NCBI GenBank assembly: GCA_910584595.1
Contig: CAJUBQ010000012.1
Location: forward strand, 10,846 to 74,845
Direction of reading: 5' to 3'
Source of the DNA: an uncultured Eubacterium sp.
GTDB taxonomy: Bacteria > Bacillota > Clostridia > Lachnospirales > Lachnospiraceae
DNA: 64,000 nucleotides
The position numbers were made by a program, and so were the translations under genes. Below the pieces are notes generated by a model, which was not told the DNA's origin, ran no database searches, and saw only the letters and a list, made by a program, of their open reading frames with translations. Of this stretch, positions 35,612 to 43,182 are shown in pieces (positions within the stretch are counted from its first letter, which is position 1; each line of letters opens with the position of its first letter).

Positions 35612-36553
35612 CTACTCCAGATATCGGATCAAATCCTGTTCAGTCTCCACCAGCCCAAGAAAAATCGGACTTTCGCCTGCTTCTTCCAGAAATTCAGCTG
35701 CCTTATCAGCAACGTCTTCCGCTACAATCAATAACATACCAATACCCATATTAAACGTCTGACGCATCTGCTGAATATCTATATTACCGTCTTTATGAAG
35801 CATCTGATATAACGGAGGTATTGTATCCATCCTTCGTTTGACAACGGCGCCATATTTTTCATGTAGCAGCAGACGCAGCGCCCGGTCCAGACCACCATGT
35901 GCAACCTGTATGCATGATTTCACTTCTATCCCTGATTCCAACAGATGTTCCATACATGCCCGGTACATTTTCGTAGGCCGTAACAACTGCTCTCCAAGCG
36001 TACTGCCCAGCATATCATAATAGACTTCCATCGTCCCTTTTGTTAGAAACAGCTGTTTTCTGGCTAATACATACCCATTGTTATGTAAGCCGTCTGAAGG
36101 AAGACCAAGTATTACATCACCGCTTGCGAGTCTGGAACTGCCTATTTTTTTCTTACGATCCAAAATGCCTGCAATAAATCCAGCCAGCTCATACTGGTCA
36201 AATGCATATTTATCCGGCAGCTCAGCTATCTCACAGCCTGCAAACTGAATATGCGCCTGTTCACATCCTTGTGTGATGCCATCCTCAATAATTCTGACTT
36301 TATCAGCGCGCGGTCTTACACATGAAATGTTTGCATAAAAGAACAACGGTTCTGCTCCGAGCGCTGACATATCATTCACACAAGCAGCCACACAGTCATA
36401 TCCTATTTTGTCCATTTTATCCATTTCTGATGCAATATATAACTTGCCGCTCAAGCCATTAGCCTTGGACACTAAGGTCGGCTGGCTCATTGTACGAAAA
36501 CGATCGAGTAGAATCTCATTTTCCAAATTTTTTAATCCAAATTTTTCTCTCAA
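35612..36553 (-). CDS. PurM-like (AIR synthase-related) protein with altered active-site loop
   Basis: The 313-aa protein aligns along its length with the PurM/ThiL/SelD/HypE superfamily. It has YDCVAACVNDMSALGAEPLFF near 52, CEIAELPDKYAFDQYELAGF near 107, LGLPSDGLHNNGY near 150 and TFNMGIGMLLIV near 265. The catalytic and ATP-binding loop of PurM (DGVGTK) reads NGLSGK here, so the key Asp and Thr are missing and ordinary AIR-synthase activity is doubtful. The N-terminus is shorter than in PurM. The start is TTG at 36553 with only a weak RBS. A separate GTG start with strong RBS in another frame lies 34 bases upstream (36516-36587). It begins the run PurM-like, coiled-coil, hydratase, AI-2E. 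Confidence 0.75.
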   Translation of the reverse strand: MREKFGLKNLENEILLDRFRTMSQPTLVSKANGLSGKLYIASEMDKMDKIGYDCVAACVNDMSALGAEPLFFYANISCVRPRADKVRIIEDGITQGCEQAHIQFAGCEIAELPDKYAFDQYELAGFIAGILDRKKKIGSSRLASGDVILGLPSDGLHNNGYVLARKQLFLTKGTMEVYYDMLGSTLGEQLLRPTKMYRACMEHLLESGIEVKSCIQVAHGGLDRALRLLLHEKYGAVVKRRMDTIPPLYQMLHKDGNIDIQQMRQTFNMGIGMLLIVAEDVADKAAEFLEEAGESPIFLGLVETEQDLIRYLE

Positions 36554-36587
36554 CTTCCTGTCCTGCCTTTATTTTATATTGATTCAC
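36516..36587 (-). CDS. Short overlapping reading frame before the PurM-like gene (leader peptide or frameshift remnant)
   Basis: GTG at 36587 follows a strong AGGAGA with 9-base spacing. The 23-codon frame reads MNQYKIKAGQEVERKI and ends at a TGA inside the PurM-like gene. Its YK-x-AG-like start resembles the N-terminus of PurM. A single-base deletion in the A5 run near 36545 would join it to the PurM-like frame. It may therefore be the true N-terminus disrupted by a frameshift or a slippage site. Confidence 0.4.
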   Translation of the reverse strand: MNQYKIKAGQEVERKIWIKKFGK

Positions 36588-36716
36588 TGTTATCATCTCC
36601 TGTATTTTATTGACAACAATAGGCAGATCTAACAGGCAGCCCTGCTATGTGTCATTTTTTCTGCTTACCTCTTATAACAGTTCAGATAAACCTGTATATT
36701 ACTATCGTTTATCCTT

Positions 36717-37841
36717 TTATATATGAATCAGTTCATATTGATCCTGTCCAAGCCCAATCTTTACTGCATGTTCGATACAAGACTTCCATTCCGTATCCGG
36801 ATGGGTCATATAAAAATGATCGTGTCCTTCCCCATGATGCGCATCTTCTTTCAAATGATCGCTTAATATGCTTCCTTCTATCACAGGCATCCGATTGACA
36901 GCATCCGCGCAAGCCACGTCTAAAGCGACCGGATCAAAAGATGCAAACATACCGACATCCGGGATAATCGGTATATCATTTTCTGCATGGCAGTCACAAT
37001 TCGGCGATACATCACAAATCAGTGACACGTGAAAATTCGGCCGTCCTTTACACACCGCCAGACTATATTCCGCCATCTTACAGTTCAGGCTCTTTACTGA
37101 AGATGATGAACTTGGCTGAATCACATCTTTTGGACAGACTGCCAGACATCTGCCGCAGCCCACACACTTGTCATGATCGATGTATGCTTTTTTATTTTCA
37201 ATGATTGGGGCTCCATGAGCGCAAATACGCTGACAGCTGCCACAGCCGATACAGCCGTCCGGATTTTTTACATACGGTTTTCCATCATTATGCATCTCCA
37301 TCTTACCGGCCCGAGAACCACAGCCCATTCCAATATTTTTCAGCGTACCGCCAAATCCCGCCATTTCATGTCCCTTAAAATGTGTCAGTGTCAAAAAAAC
37401 ATCCGCATCCATAATTGCCGATCCTATTTTAGCTTCCCTGACATATTCTCCCTGAATCGGAACAAGCGTCTCATCCGTTCCTTTCAGCCCGTCTCCAATC
37501 AATACATGACACCCGGTCGCATAAGGAGTAAATCCATTTAAATACGCCGTCTCTATATGATCCAGCGCATTCTTTCTGCTGCCGACATACAGCGTATTGC
37601 AGTCCGTCAAAAACGGTTTTCCTCCGCATTCCTTTACCAAATCCGCCATTACTTTGGCATAATTTGGCCTTAAAAACGCCAGATTGCCATATTCTCCAAA
37701 ATGAATCTTGATTGCTGTATATTTGTCTGTAAAATCAATCTCTTTCATACCTGCTGTGACCATTAATCTGCGAAGCTTCTGCAGCAGATTTTCATGGTCA
37801 CTCGTTTTAAAAGAGGTGCAGTATACTTTCGATTTTTCCAT
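36717..37841 (-). CDS. DUF362 protein with two 4Fe-4S clusters
   Basis: This is a 374-aa cytoplasmic protein. A DUF362 N-terminal domain (about 1-180; KIHFGEYGNLAFLRP, LTHFKGHEMAGFGGTLKN) is followed by a dicluster ferredoxin (about 195-245: CIGCGSCQRICA and CVGCGRCLAVCP) and a C-terminal DUF362 part (PDVGMFASFDPVALDVACAD). Such proteins are common electron carriers in anaerobes, with unknown partners. The gene is upstream of the PurM-like run, with 163 bases between. ATG at 37841 follows AAGGAG. Confidence 0.88.
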   Translation of the reverse strand: MEKSKVYCTSFKTSDHENLLQKLRRLMVTAGMKEIDFTDKYTAIKIHFGEYGNLAFLRPNYAKVMADLVKECGGKPFLTDCNTLYVGSRKNALDHIETAYLNGFTPYATGCHVLIGDGLKGTDETLVPIQGEYVREAKIGSAIMDADVFLTLTHFKGHEMAGFGGTLKNIGMGCGSRAGKMEMHNDGKPYVKNPDGCIGCGSCQRICAHGAPIIENKKAYIDHDKCVGCGRCLAVCPKDVIQPSSSSSVKSLNCKMAEYSLAVCKGRPNFHVSLICDVSPNCDCHAENDIPIIPDVGMFASFDPVALDVACADAVNRMPVIEGSILSDHLKEDAHHGEGHDHFYMTHPDTEWKSCIEHAVKIGLGQDQYELIHI

Positions 37842-38002
37842 ATTGTCTCCTTTTTCTAAAAAATGCTGATAATGCCACTTATAAAGATTTATTCTATCAC
37901 ATTTTTTGCATTTGCAAAACTATTTACGAAGAGAAATATTATAAATCTTTTGTAAATTTGTAATCTCTGCCCGAACGATTCAGTAATTTTGCTTCATTTT
38001 AA

Positions 38003-38357
38003 GTTCAAAAGAAAGAGATTAAAATCATTTTTAACAATGAATTCCAGCAATAGTAAATTTTTAGTTACTACACATAGTCCATATATTCTTTCTTCTGCCA
38101 ATTTATTAATACAGTCAGCAATTGTTGAAAATCATCCTGCAGTCAGAAACGAAGAAACTGTCATAAAAAAGCAGCTTAGAATAGCACAAAAAAAAATAAC
38201 AGCCTATAAAATTGACGAAAGCGACAAATATGTCCTGAAAAACATTATTGATAAACCTTCCGGACTTATTGAATCTATAGAAATAGACTCAATATCTGAA
38301 CAAATAAATGAAGAATCTGAAAAACTTGATATTTTGGAGATAAAATATGATTTGTAG
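38003..38357 (+). pseudogene. Remnant of an AAA ATPase (C-terminal part only)
   Basis: Only the end of an OLD/AAA15-like ATPase remains. NSKFLVTTHSPYILSS (residues about 21-36 of the frame beginning 37989) is the typical H-loop-like strand of these ATPases. The homologous lead-in VQKKEIKIIFNNEF sits in a different frame just upstream, so a frameshift lies near 38040-38050. Walker A and most of the ATPase are missing. A Lys/Glu-rich C-terminal helix follows and ends in IEIKYDL-like residues. It overlaps the following reading frame by 11 bases, as in a former ATPase-nuclease operon. Confidence 0.7.
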
Positions 38358-38840
38358 TCATTTACAGGATTGCTGTGCAGATGAACAATACACTTGCAAA
38401 TACAAAAAACGCTGTATCGTATTCAACGATGATAGAAACCAGGCCGTTTGTACAGAAAAAAAGAAAAGATATAATCTTATTAATAATAAAAAAATAAAAT
38501 TGCATGATATCATATGGATGGTGGTATTATTTGCAATGAACCGAATGTACAAAAATGTGATTATTTATACGTGATTAATGATTCAGCCTTACCCACAGCG
38601 CTTTTTGTAGAATTAAAAGGAAATGATATTCGTCATGCAGTCAAACAAATTCAAGCATCTCTTGATATGTACGGTGAAAAACTAAACAAACGAATATGTG
38701 CAAGAATTATTTGCAGTTCTGTCCCACGAATGTACAATGATCCTTTATTTAAAAACTTAAATAAGACACTTATGAAACAATATAATGGCAATCTGCATAT
38801 ATACGAAAAAAGTAAAGATGAGAAATACTCAGACATTTAA
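38347..38840 (+). pseudogene. PD-(D/E)xK nuclease-like gene with a frameshift
   Basis: The reading frame starts at ATG 38347 (GGAG 9 bases upstream) with a Cys-rich segment (CCADEQYTCKYKKRC). It is shifted by one frame between about 38508 and 38520 and continues as MDGGIICNEPNVQKCDYLYV with FVELKGND and a helix (HAVKQIQASLDM). KCDYLYV (Asp) and ELK form a PD-(D/E)xK nuclease core. Joined, the product would be about 165 aa. I do not recognise a named family. Together with the ATPase remnant it looks like a defence-type ATPase-nuclease pair that has decayed. Confidence 0.65.
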
Positions 38841-38962
38841 AAATGGACTCGTATCGTATGTAACATTCAGTTTTTGTTGTTTCATGAATTTCACATAAAA
38901 TCAGAAAGGATAAATCATCTTATACGTAAATGGAACCCACTATTTACCGTTTAGGATTAAAT

Positions 38963-39005
38963 AAAAATAACACAGACACCTTTCGGTATTGTCTGTGTTA
39001 TTTTT
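38963..39005. terminator. Strong bidirectional terminator after the Big2 gene
   Basis: AAAAATAACACAGAC (38963-38977) is perfectly complementary to GTCTGTGTTATTTTT (38991-39005), with an additional ACC/GGT pair in the loop. The stem ends in A and T runs. It lies 44 bases beyond the Big2 gene stop. Confidence 0.85.
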
Positions 39006-39048
39006 ATCATGTAATATTATATTTATATAATATCCACATTTATAACTC

Positions 39049-40689
39049 TTATTTCCAGTTACTAAATTCCAATTTTGTACTGAAATCAATTGATTTGTCT
39101 GCAGTACTTGCAGGAATTGTAAATTCATTTGTTGTTCCAGTAAGAACTGGTCCAGCAGATAATTTGTCTGTTTCTTTAACTTTAAGTGTAAGAGTTAATG
39201 TAATTGGTGTACCTACAGGAGCATTTGACATAGATGTTACATTCATGATATCCAAATAATTATAATAACCTACAATCTTGTTTTCATCTTTTATTGGATA
39301 ATCTGTATTCTGCTTTAAAGTACCAGTCGCTATAGTTTTTGACCAATTTTTGTTAACAGCTTTCGCTGATAAAGTATATTCAACTGCACGTAAGCCATTA
39401 CCACTTATTACAAATTGTTCATTTGTAGACCAAATATTCAATGAACTTCTAGTAACTGTTTCTACACCAAATGAAGAGCCTGAAACAATTAACTGAAGAG
39501 CGCTTGGTGTTATTACTTTGTCTGATGATGGAGTCTTATTTGTTGAAGAACCACTTGAACTACCACCAATTGTACCAGGCGTTACAGGTGTTGTTGTGTT
39601 TGTAGCATTTACAGTAGAATTCTGAGTGCCAACTGCAATTGGCTGCTTTGTACTGTCATTCTTTGTAACTTCAATAATTTTTGTTGTATTGTTTGTTACT
39701 GTTGCAGAAATGTTTGTTGTTTCCAACTTAATTGTACTGTCTTCTGCACCTTTTTCAAATACAGCTGCAATCTTAGCATATGTGCTGACTGCTACTTTAA
39801 CTGCTGTTGTGATTTTTGCTTCTGCTGCTGCACTGGTGAAATTAACAGCAATTGCTGGTGCACCTTCCGGTAATTTACCTTCAACAACGAGTTCTACTTT
39901 TGCAGAAACGTTAATAGTTGCAACTGTACCTTCTTCAACTTTGATAGATACTTTTGAACTAGGTTTTGTAATACTTACAGATTTTACTGATGCACCTTTT
40001 GAAACTACAAATCTGCCCTTTGCTGCATTCCATGTAAATGTATTGCCTGTAGCTTTTTCAGTAAATGTTTCTGCTTTGATGTTTTCAACTGTAATGCTCT
40101 TGAATGTAGCGCTGTTTTCAACATCAGACTGTGGAGCATCTACAATGAGGTCAACATTAGGATAAGATCCCTGAGCAATTACAAAGTTTGCTGCTGTTGC
40201 AGGCTTAATTGTAATTTTTGTGATCTTTGTGTCTTTCAGAGCTGCGTCTAATTCAGCCTGTGTAGTTACTGTTGCATCTGTCTTTGTTGGTTCTGTTGGA
40301 TCAACGACCGGAGTAGCAGTAACAACTTTTACTCTGCATCTCAGAGTCTTTGTGTTGTTCGCTTTTCTCTTAGATGTCTTAAGATGAACTCGAATTGTAG
40401 CTCTTCCTTCTGACTTACCTTTGATCATTACCTGGCTTGTTGTTTTGCCGTAAACCGTAGCAATGGTCTTGTCGGTTGTTTCAACTTTTTTAATTTTCCA
40501 GCTGACAGTGTTGTTCTTCAGCGTCATTTTATATTTCTGGCCTACTTTTAAAGTTTTAAAAGTAGTCTTTAATGAAACATAAGGTGCCGCTGCGGATGCA
40601 GTCACTGGATTGGCTGCTGGTAATAATGAGCATGCCATAGCGATTGACAACGAAACCGCAAATACTTTTTTAATGAGATTTTTCTTCAT
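39049..40689 (-). CDS. Secreted Big2-like surface protein with beta-rich repeats
   Basis: About 546 aa. A clear signal peptide (KKNLIKKVFAVSLSIAMACS, cleavage near AAAAP) precedes a Big2-like immunoglobulin domain (about 35-130; TLKVGQKYKMTLKNN, KGKSEGRATIRVHLKTS). Thr-rich low-complexity segments and a series of beta-strand repeats follow, with a Gly/Ser/Thr-rich linker (GGSSSGSSTNKTPSS near 375). No LPxTG or S-layer-homology anchor was seen, so attachment is unclear. GTG at 40704 and two ATGs precede. I choose the third ATG (40689), which gives AGGAGG the best spacing. The promoter and palindrome upstream suggest regulated expression. Confidence 0.8.
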   Translation of the reverse strand: MKKNLIKKVFAVSLSIAMACSLLPAANPVTASAAAPYVSLKTTFKTLKVGQKYKMTLKNNTVSWKIKKVETTDKTIATVYGKTTSQVMIKGKSEGRATIRVHLKTSKRKANNTKTLRCRVKVVTATPVVDPTEPTKTDATVTTQAELDAALKDTKITKITIKPATAANFVIAQGSYPNVDLIVDAPQSDVENSATFKSITVENIKAETFTEKATGNTFTWNAAKGRFVVSKGASVKSVSITKPSSKVSIKVEEGTVATINVSAKVELVVEGKLPEGAPAIAVNFTSAAAEAKITTAVKVAVSTYAKIAAVFEKGAEDSTIKLETTNISATVTNNTTKIIEVTKNDSTKQPIAVGTQNSTVNATNTTTPVTPGTIGGSSSGSSTNKTPSSDKVITPSALQLIVSGSSFGVETVTRSSLNIWSTNEQFVISGNGLRAVEYTLSAKAVNKNWSKTIATGTLKQNTDYPIKDENKIVGYYNYLDIMNVTSMSNAPVGTPITLTLTLKVKETDKLSAGPVLTGTTNEFTIPASTADKSIDFSTKLEFSNWK

Positions 40690-40710
40690 CATCATCCTCC
40701 TCACATTTTT

Positions 40711-40725
40711 TACCCAAATTGGGTA
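40711..40725. promoter_or_regulatory. 15-bp perfect palindrome in the Big2 gene leader
   Basis: TACCCAAATTGGGTA is a perfect palindrome with a central A/T. It lies between the predicted transcription start (about 40738) and the ribosome binding site, where a repressor could bind DNA, or the RNA could fold. It is flanked by T-runs on both sides. Confidence 0.55.
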
Positions 40726-40744
40726 TTTTTATCGTTGCGTTATC

Positions 40745-40773
40745 ATTATACTCTCTTTTCGATTTTATTACAA
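40745..40773 (-). promoter_or_regulatory. Sigma-A promoter of the Big2 gene
   Basis: Minus strand: TTGTAA at 40773-40768, a 17-base spacer, and a perfect TATAAT at 40750-40745. Confidence 0.7.
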
Positions 40774-40858
40774 CATCTTTTTTCAATTTTTACAATATTT
40801 TCTGCATAAAATAAAATACATGCCAATTTCTTCCAATCAAAAGAATGTTAATCATCGT

Positions 40859-42442
40859 TTACTTTTGATTTGCCGGTTCGATATTAATGGATTTTCCTTT
40901 AATTTTTGCTTTGGACATAGCCTTCAGCACTTCTTTTCCATACTCACGCGGCACTTCGACAAATGTATATTTGTCATACATATCAATTGCTCCTACAAGG
41001 TCACCGGATATCCCTGCCTCTCCTGCAATTGCGCCGAGAATATCTCCAGGGCGGACTCTTTGATTTTTACCGATATTAATAAAGAGACGAACCATTCCCT
41101 CTTCGGCTCCGGTATCTCCAAACTCAAAGAAATCATCTCCGGAACGGTCATTATCTTCGTATCCATACAATGCCTGCCGTAAAAACGCTGCTGCGATATC
41201 CATAGCTGTATAATCAGCTTCATTGATCTTATCTTCTATTAAATCCAGCATACGGGACAAATCATACTCTTCCATAATATGTTCCAGCTGTTCCATAATT
41301 TTTTCAGTCTTAATGACTGTCACATCATCCATAGAAGGCAGCTTACGGGCAAGTATTTTTGTCTTGCAATAGCGTTCAATTTCCTTCAGTTTATATACTT
41401 CTTTTCCTTTTACAAATGTAAAGGCCATTCCGGTTCGACCCGCACGCCCGGTACGTCCGATACGATGTACGTAATACTCGTCATCCTGCGGCAAATCATA
41501 ATTAAACACTGCCTCTACGTCATCTACGTCGATTCCTCGTGCCGCCACATCAGTAGCTATTAAAATCTCCGTCTTACCCGTACGGAAATTTTTCATTACC
41601 CGGTCACGTTGTGCCTGCTTCATATCTCCATGCAGACCTTCAGCAAAATAACCACGGTCTGAAAGCTCTTTTGTAAGCTCATCCACACAGCGCTTTGTAT
41701 TGCAAAAGATCAGTGACAGCTTTGGATTGTAATAGTCAAGCAGACGAGTCAGCATATCTACTTTATCACGTCGTTTCGCATCGTAATAATACTGTTCAAT
41801 GCTTGGAACTGTCAGTTCCTTTTTTACGATTTTAATAGTAACCGCGTCGTGCTGGTATTTCCTCGTAATTTCCAAAATCGGCTTTGGCATAGTCGCTGAA
41901 AAAAGCACTGTCTGATGCGCTCCCGGAATATATTCTAAAATTGTCTCAATATCTTCCCGAAAACCCATATCCAGCATTTCGTCTGCTTCGTCCAATATAA
42001 TGGTAGCTACCTGCTCACACCGAATCGTTTTTCTACGCAAATGGTCCATAATACGGCCTGGCGTACCTACGATAATCTGGCAGCCGCCTTTCAGGGAACG
42101 GATCTGTTTTGTAATTTCCTGACCGCCATATACCGGCAATACTTTTATACCATGCATATATTTACTTAATTTACGTAATTCATCTGCAACCTGAATAGCT
42201 AATTCTCTCGTAGGAGACAAAATCACAGCCTGTGTCTTCTTACAGGACGGATCTACTTTCTGCAGTACAGGGATACCAAATGCAGCCGTTTTACCTGTTC
42301 CGGTCTGTGCCTGCCCAATGACATCCTTTCCTTCCATTAAGACCGGGATCGCTTTCGTCTGAATCGGCGTAGCTTCTTCAAATCCCATCTCTTTTATTCC
42401 GCGCATAACTGCCGGAAACAATTCTAATTCATCAAATTTCAT
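40859..42442 (-). CDS. DEAD-box ATP-dependent RNA helicase (DeaD/CsdA-like)
   Basis: This is a 527-aa helicase. Q-motif near residue 9-28 (FPAVMRGIKEMGFEEATPIQ), Walker A AQTGTGKT 45-52, motif Ib region TPGRIMDHL, DEAD near 150, SAT near 185, C-terminal RecA domain with ARGIDV and HRIGRTGRAGR near 330. A DbpA-type RNA-binding domain (about 455-520) sits at the C-terminus, so it probably acts on ribosomal RNA or mRNA folding, as in cold adaptation. The start at 42442 has AAGGAG with 5 bases spacing, better than an upstream in-frame ATG. Confidence 0.95.
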   Translation of the reverse strand: MKFDELELFPAVMRGIKEMGFEEATPIQTKAIPVLMEGKDVIGQAQTGTGKTAAFGIPVLQKVDPSCKKTQAVILSPTRELAIQVADELRKLSKYMHGIKVLPVYGGQEITKQIRSLKGGCQIIVGTPGRIMDHLRRKTIRCEQVATIILDEADEMLDMGFREDIETILEYIPGAHQTVLFSATMPKPILEITRKYQHDAVTIKIVKKELTVPSIEQYYYDAKRRDKVDMLTRLLDYYNPKLSLIFCNTKRCVDELTKELSDRGYFAEGLHGDMKQAQRDRVMKNFRTGKTEILIATDVAARGIDVDDVEAVFNYDLPQDDEYYVHRIGRTGRAGRTGMAFTFVKGKEVYKLKEIERYCKTKILARKLPSMDDVTVIKTEKIMEQLEHIMEEYDLSRMLDLIEDKINEADYTAMDIAAAFLRQALYGYEDNDRSGDDFFEFGDTGAEEGMVRLFINIGKNQRVRPGDILGAIAGEAGISGDLVGAIDMYDKYTFVEVPREYGKEVLKAMSKAKIKGKSINIEPANQK

Positions 42443-42478
42443 GTTTGCTCCTTTTGTTTGTTGACTGCAACGTGTTCC

Positions 42479-42507
42479 ATCATAGCAAACAATACAGAAA
42501 TTGTCAA
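42479..42507 (-). promoter_or_regulatory. Sigma-A promoter of the DEAD-box helicase gene
   Basis: Minus strand: perfect TTGACA at 42507-42502, 17-base spacer, TATGAT at 42484-42479, 37 bases before the start codon. It lies just past, and slightly beside, the 3' end of the GIY-YIG gene. Confidence 0.75.
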
Positions 42508-42519
42508 ATAAAATCAATG

Positions 42520-42810
42520 TCAGATACAAATATGATTTTCTTCCAATATTTTTTCCAGCTCTCCTTGCCGAATCAGCTGTATTTTTTGTGCATGGTTTAG
42601 CTTTTTTATAGCTGCTTCCCGCTTCATAGCTTCTGATTTCGTGTTGGATATTTCCAGATACCGCAGCTTTACCGGCCCTCTTCCGCGTGTAAACCTGGCG
42701 CCTTTCCCGCTGTTATGGTCTTTTAACCTTTTTTCAATACAGTTTGTCCATCCGGTGTACAGACTGCCGTCACTGCATTCAACCATATATGTATAATTTC
42801 TTAAATCCAT
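42520..42810 (-). CDS. GIY-YIG nuclease superfamily protein (YhbQ/YazA-like)
   Basis: This is a 96-aa protein. The GIY-YIG core is modified to YTYMVECSDGSLYTGWT (residues about 6-22) with the usual RLKDHNSGKGARFTRGRGP following and the KREAAIKKL helix. The class is a single-domain protein of unknown biological role, sometimes linked to DNA repair. The catalytic Tyr and Arg positions appear present. It is co-directional with the helicase but has its own spacing of 77 bases. Confidence 0.9.
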   Translation of the reverse strand: MDLRNYTYMVECSDGSLYTGWTNCIEKRLKDHNSGKGARFTRGRGPVKLRYLEISNTKSEAMKREAAIKKLNHAQKIQLIRQGELEKILEENHICI

Positions 42811-42890
42811 AATATGCCTCTATCATTATAATAACCCTATCATAAATGTTCGATTAGACATTATTTATCATAAAATATGTTCCGGCACTC

Positions 42891-43143
42891 ATAAAAAATA
42901 TGTAAGGAGTCTTAAAAACATTGCCCGGATATTCGTTACATATCCCAGACCCGCTTATAAGACTCCTGATTTCATATCTATGCAATCGACCAATTTGTGC
43001 ACCGGGACAAGCTTTCATGATCCCCGTCAGAATCCTGTTTTCACTGATCCGGCACACCTGAGTATTCCACTCACAGTTGCATCGTATTTCAGCCGGCATT
43101 TTCTGCTCGTATTGGTTTTAAATCTGTAAGGATTGGTCGTTAC
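42891..43143 (-). ncRNA. Candidate stand-alone structured non-coding RNA, about 250 nt, unassigned family
   Basis: The 372-base gap between the GIY-YIG gene and the M23-like gene holds a complete transcription unit on the minus strand. A good promoter is at 43150-43178. A long-range stem of 8 bp is formed by CGACCAAT (43139-43132) and ATTGGTCG (42994-42987) closing about 150 nt. Internal hairpins include TGAGT/ACTCA with a GGAAT loop and CCGGC/GCCGG. ATGCAA inside the domain can pair with TTGCAT just beyond the closing stem. A terminator-like hairpin follows: AGGAGTCTTA (42967-42958) with TAAGACTCCT (42914-42905), an inner GGATAT/ATATCC stem and a T6 run. No matching motifs of T-box, SAM-I, TPP, FMN, B12, lysine, ZTP, glmS, tmRNA or class-I c-di-GMP aptamers were found. 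A 6S-like RNA is an alternative. An 81-codon frame across it has no RBS and looks spurious. Confidence 0.6.
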
Positions 43144-43149
43144 ATTAAT

Positions 43150-43178
43150 ATTATATGCTTTTACTTCATCTGTGCCAA
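43150..43178 (-). promoter_or_regulatory. Sigma-A promoter of the candidate ncRNA
   Basis: Minus strand: TTGGCA at 43178-43173, a 17-base spacer, perfect TATAAT at 43155-43150. It starts only a few bases after the stop codon of the M23-like gene, so the RNA has its own initiation. Confidence 0.75.
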
Positions 43179-43182
43179 TACA

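Noticed and set aside
38930..39259. 109-codon plus-strand frame at the Big2 3' end
   Set aside because: Covers the strong terminator and is antisense to Big2 coding sequence.
42854..43099. 81-codon minus-strand frame between the GIY-YIG and M23-like genes
   Set aside because: No ribosome binding site, odd composition, and it runs straight through the paired arms and terminator of the candidate ncRNA. A non-coding reading is more convincing.
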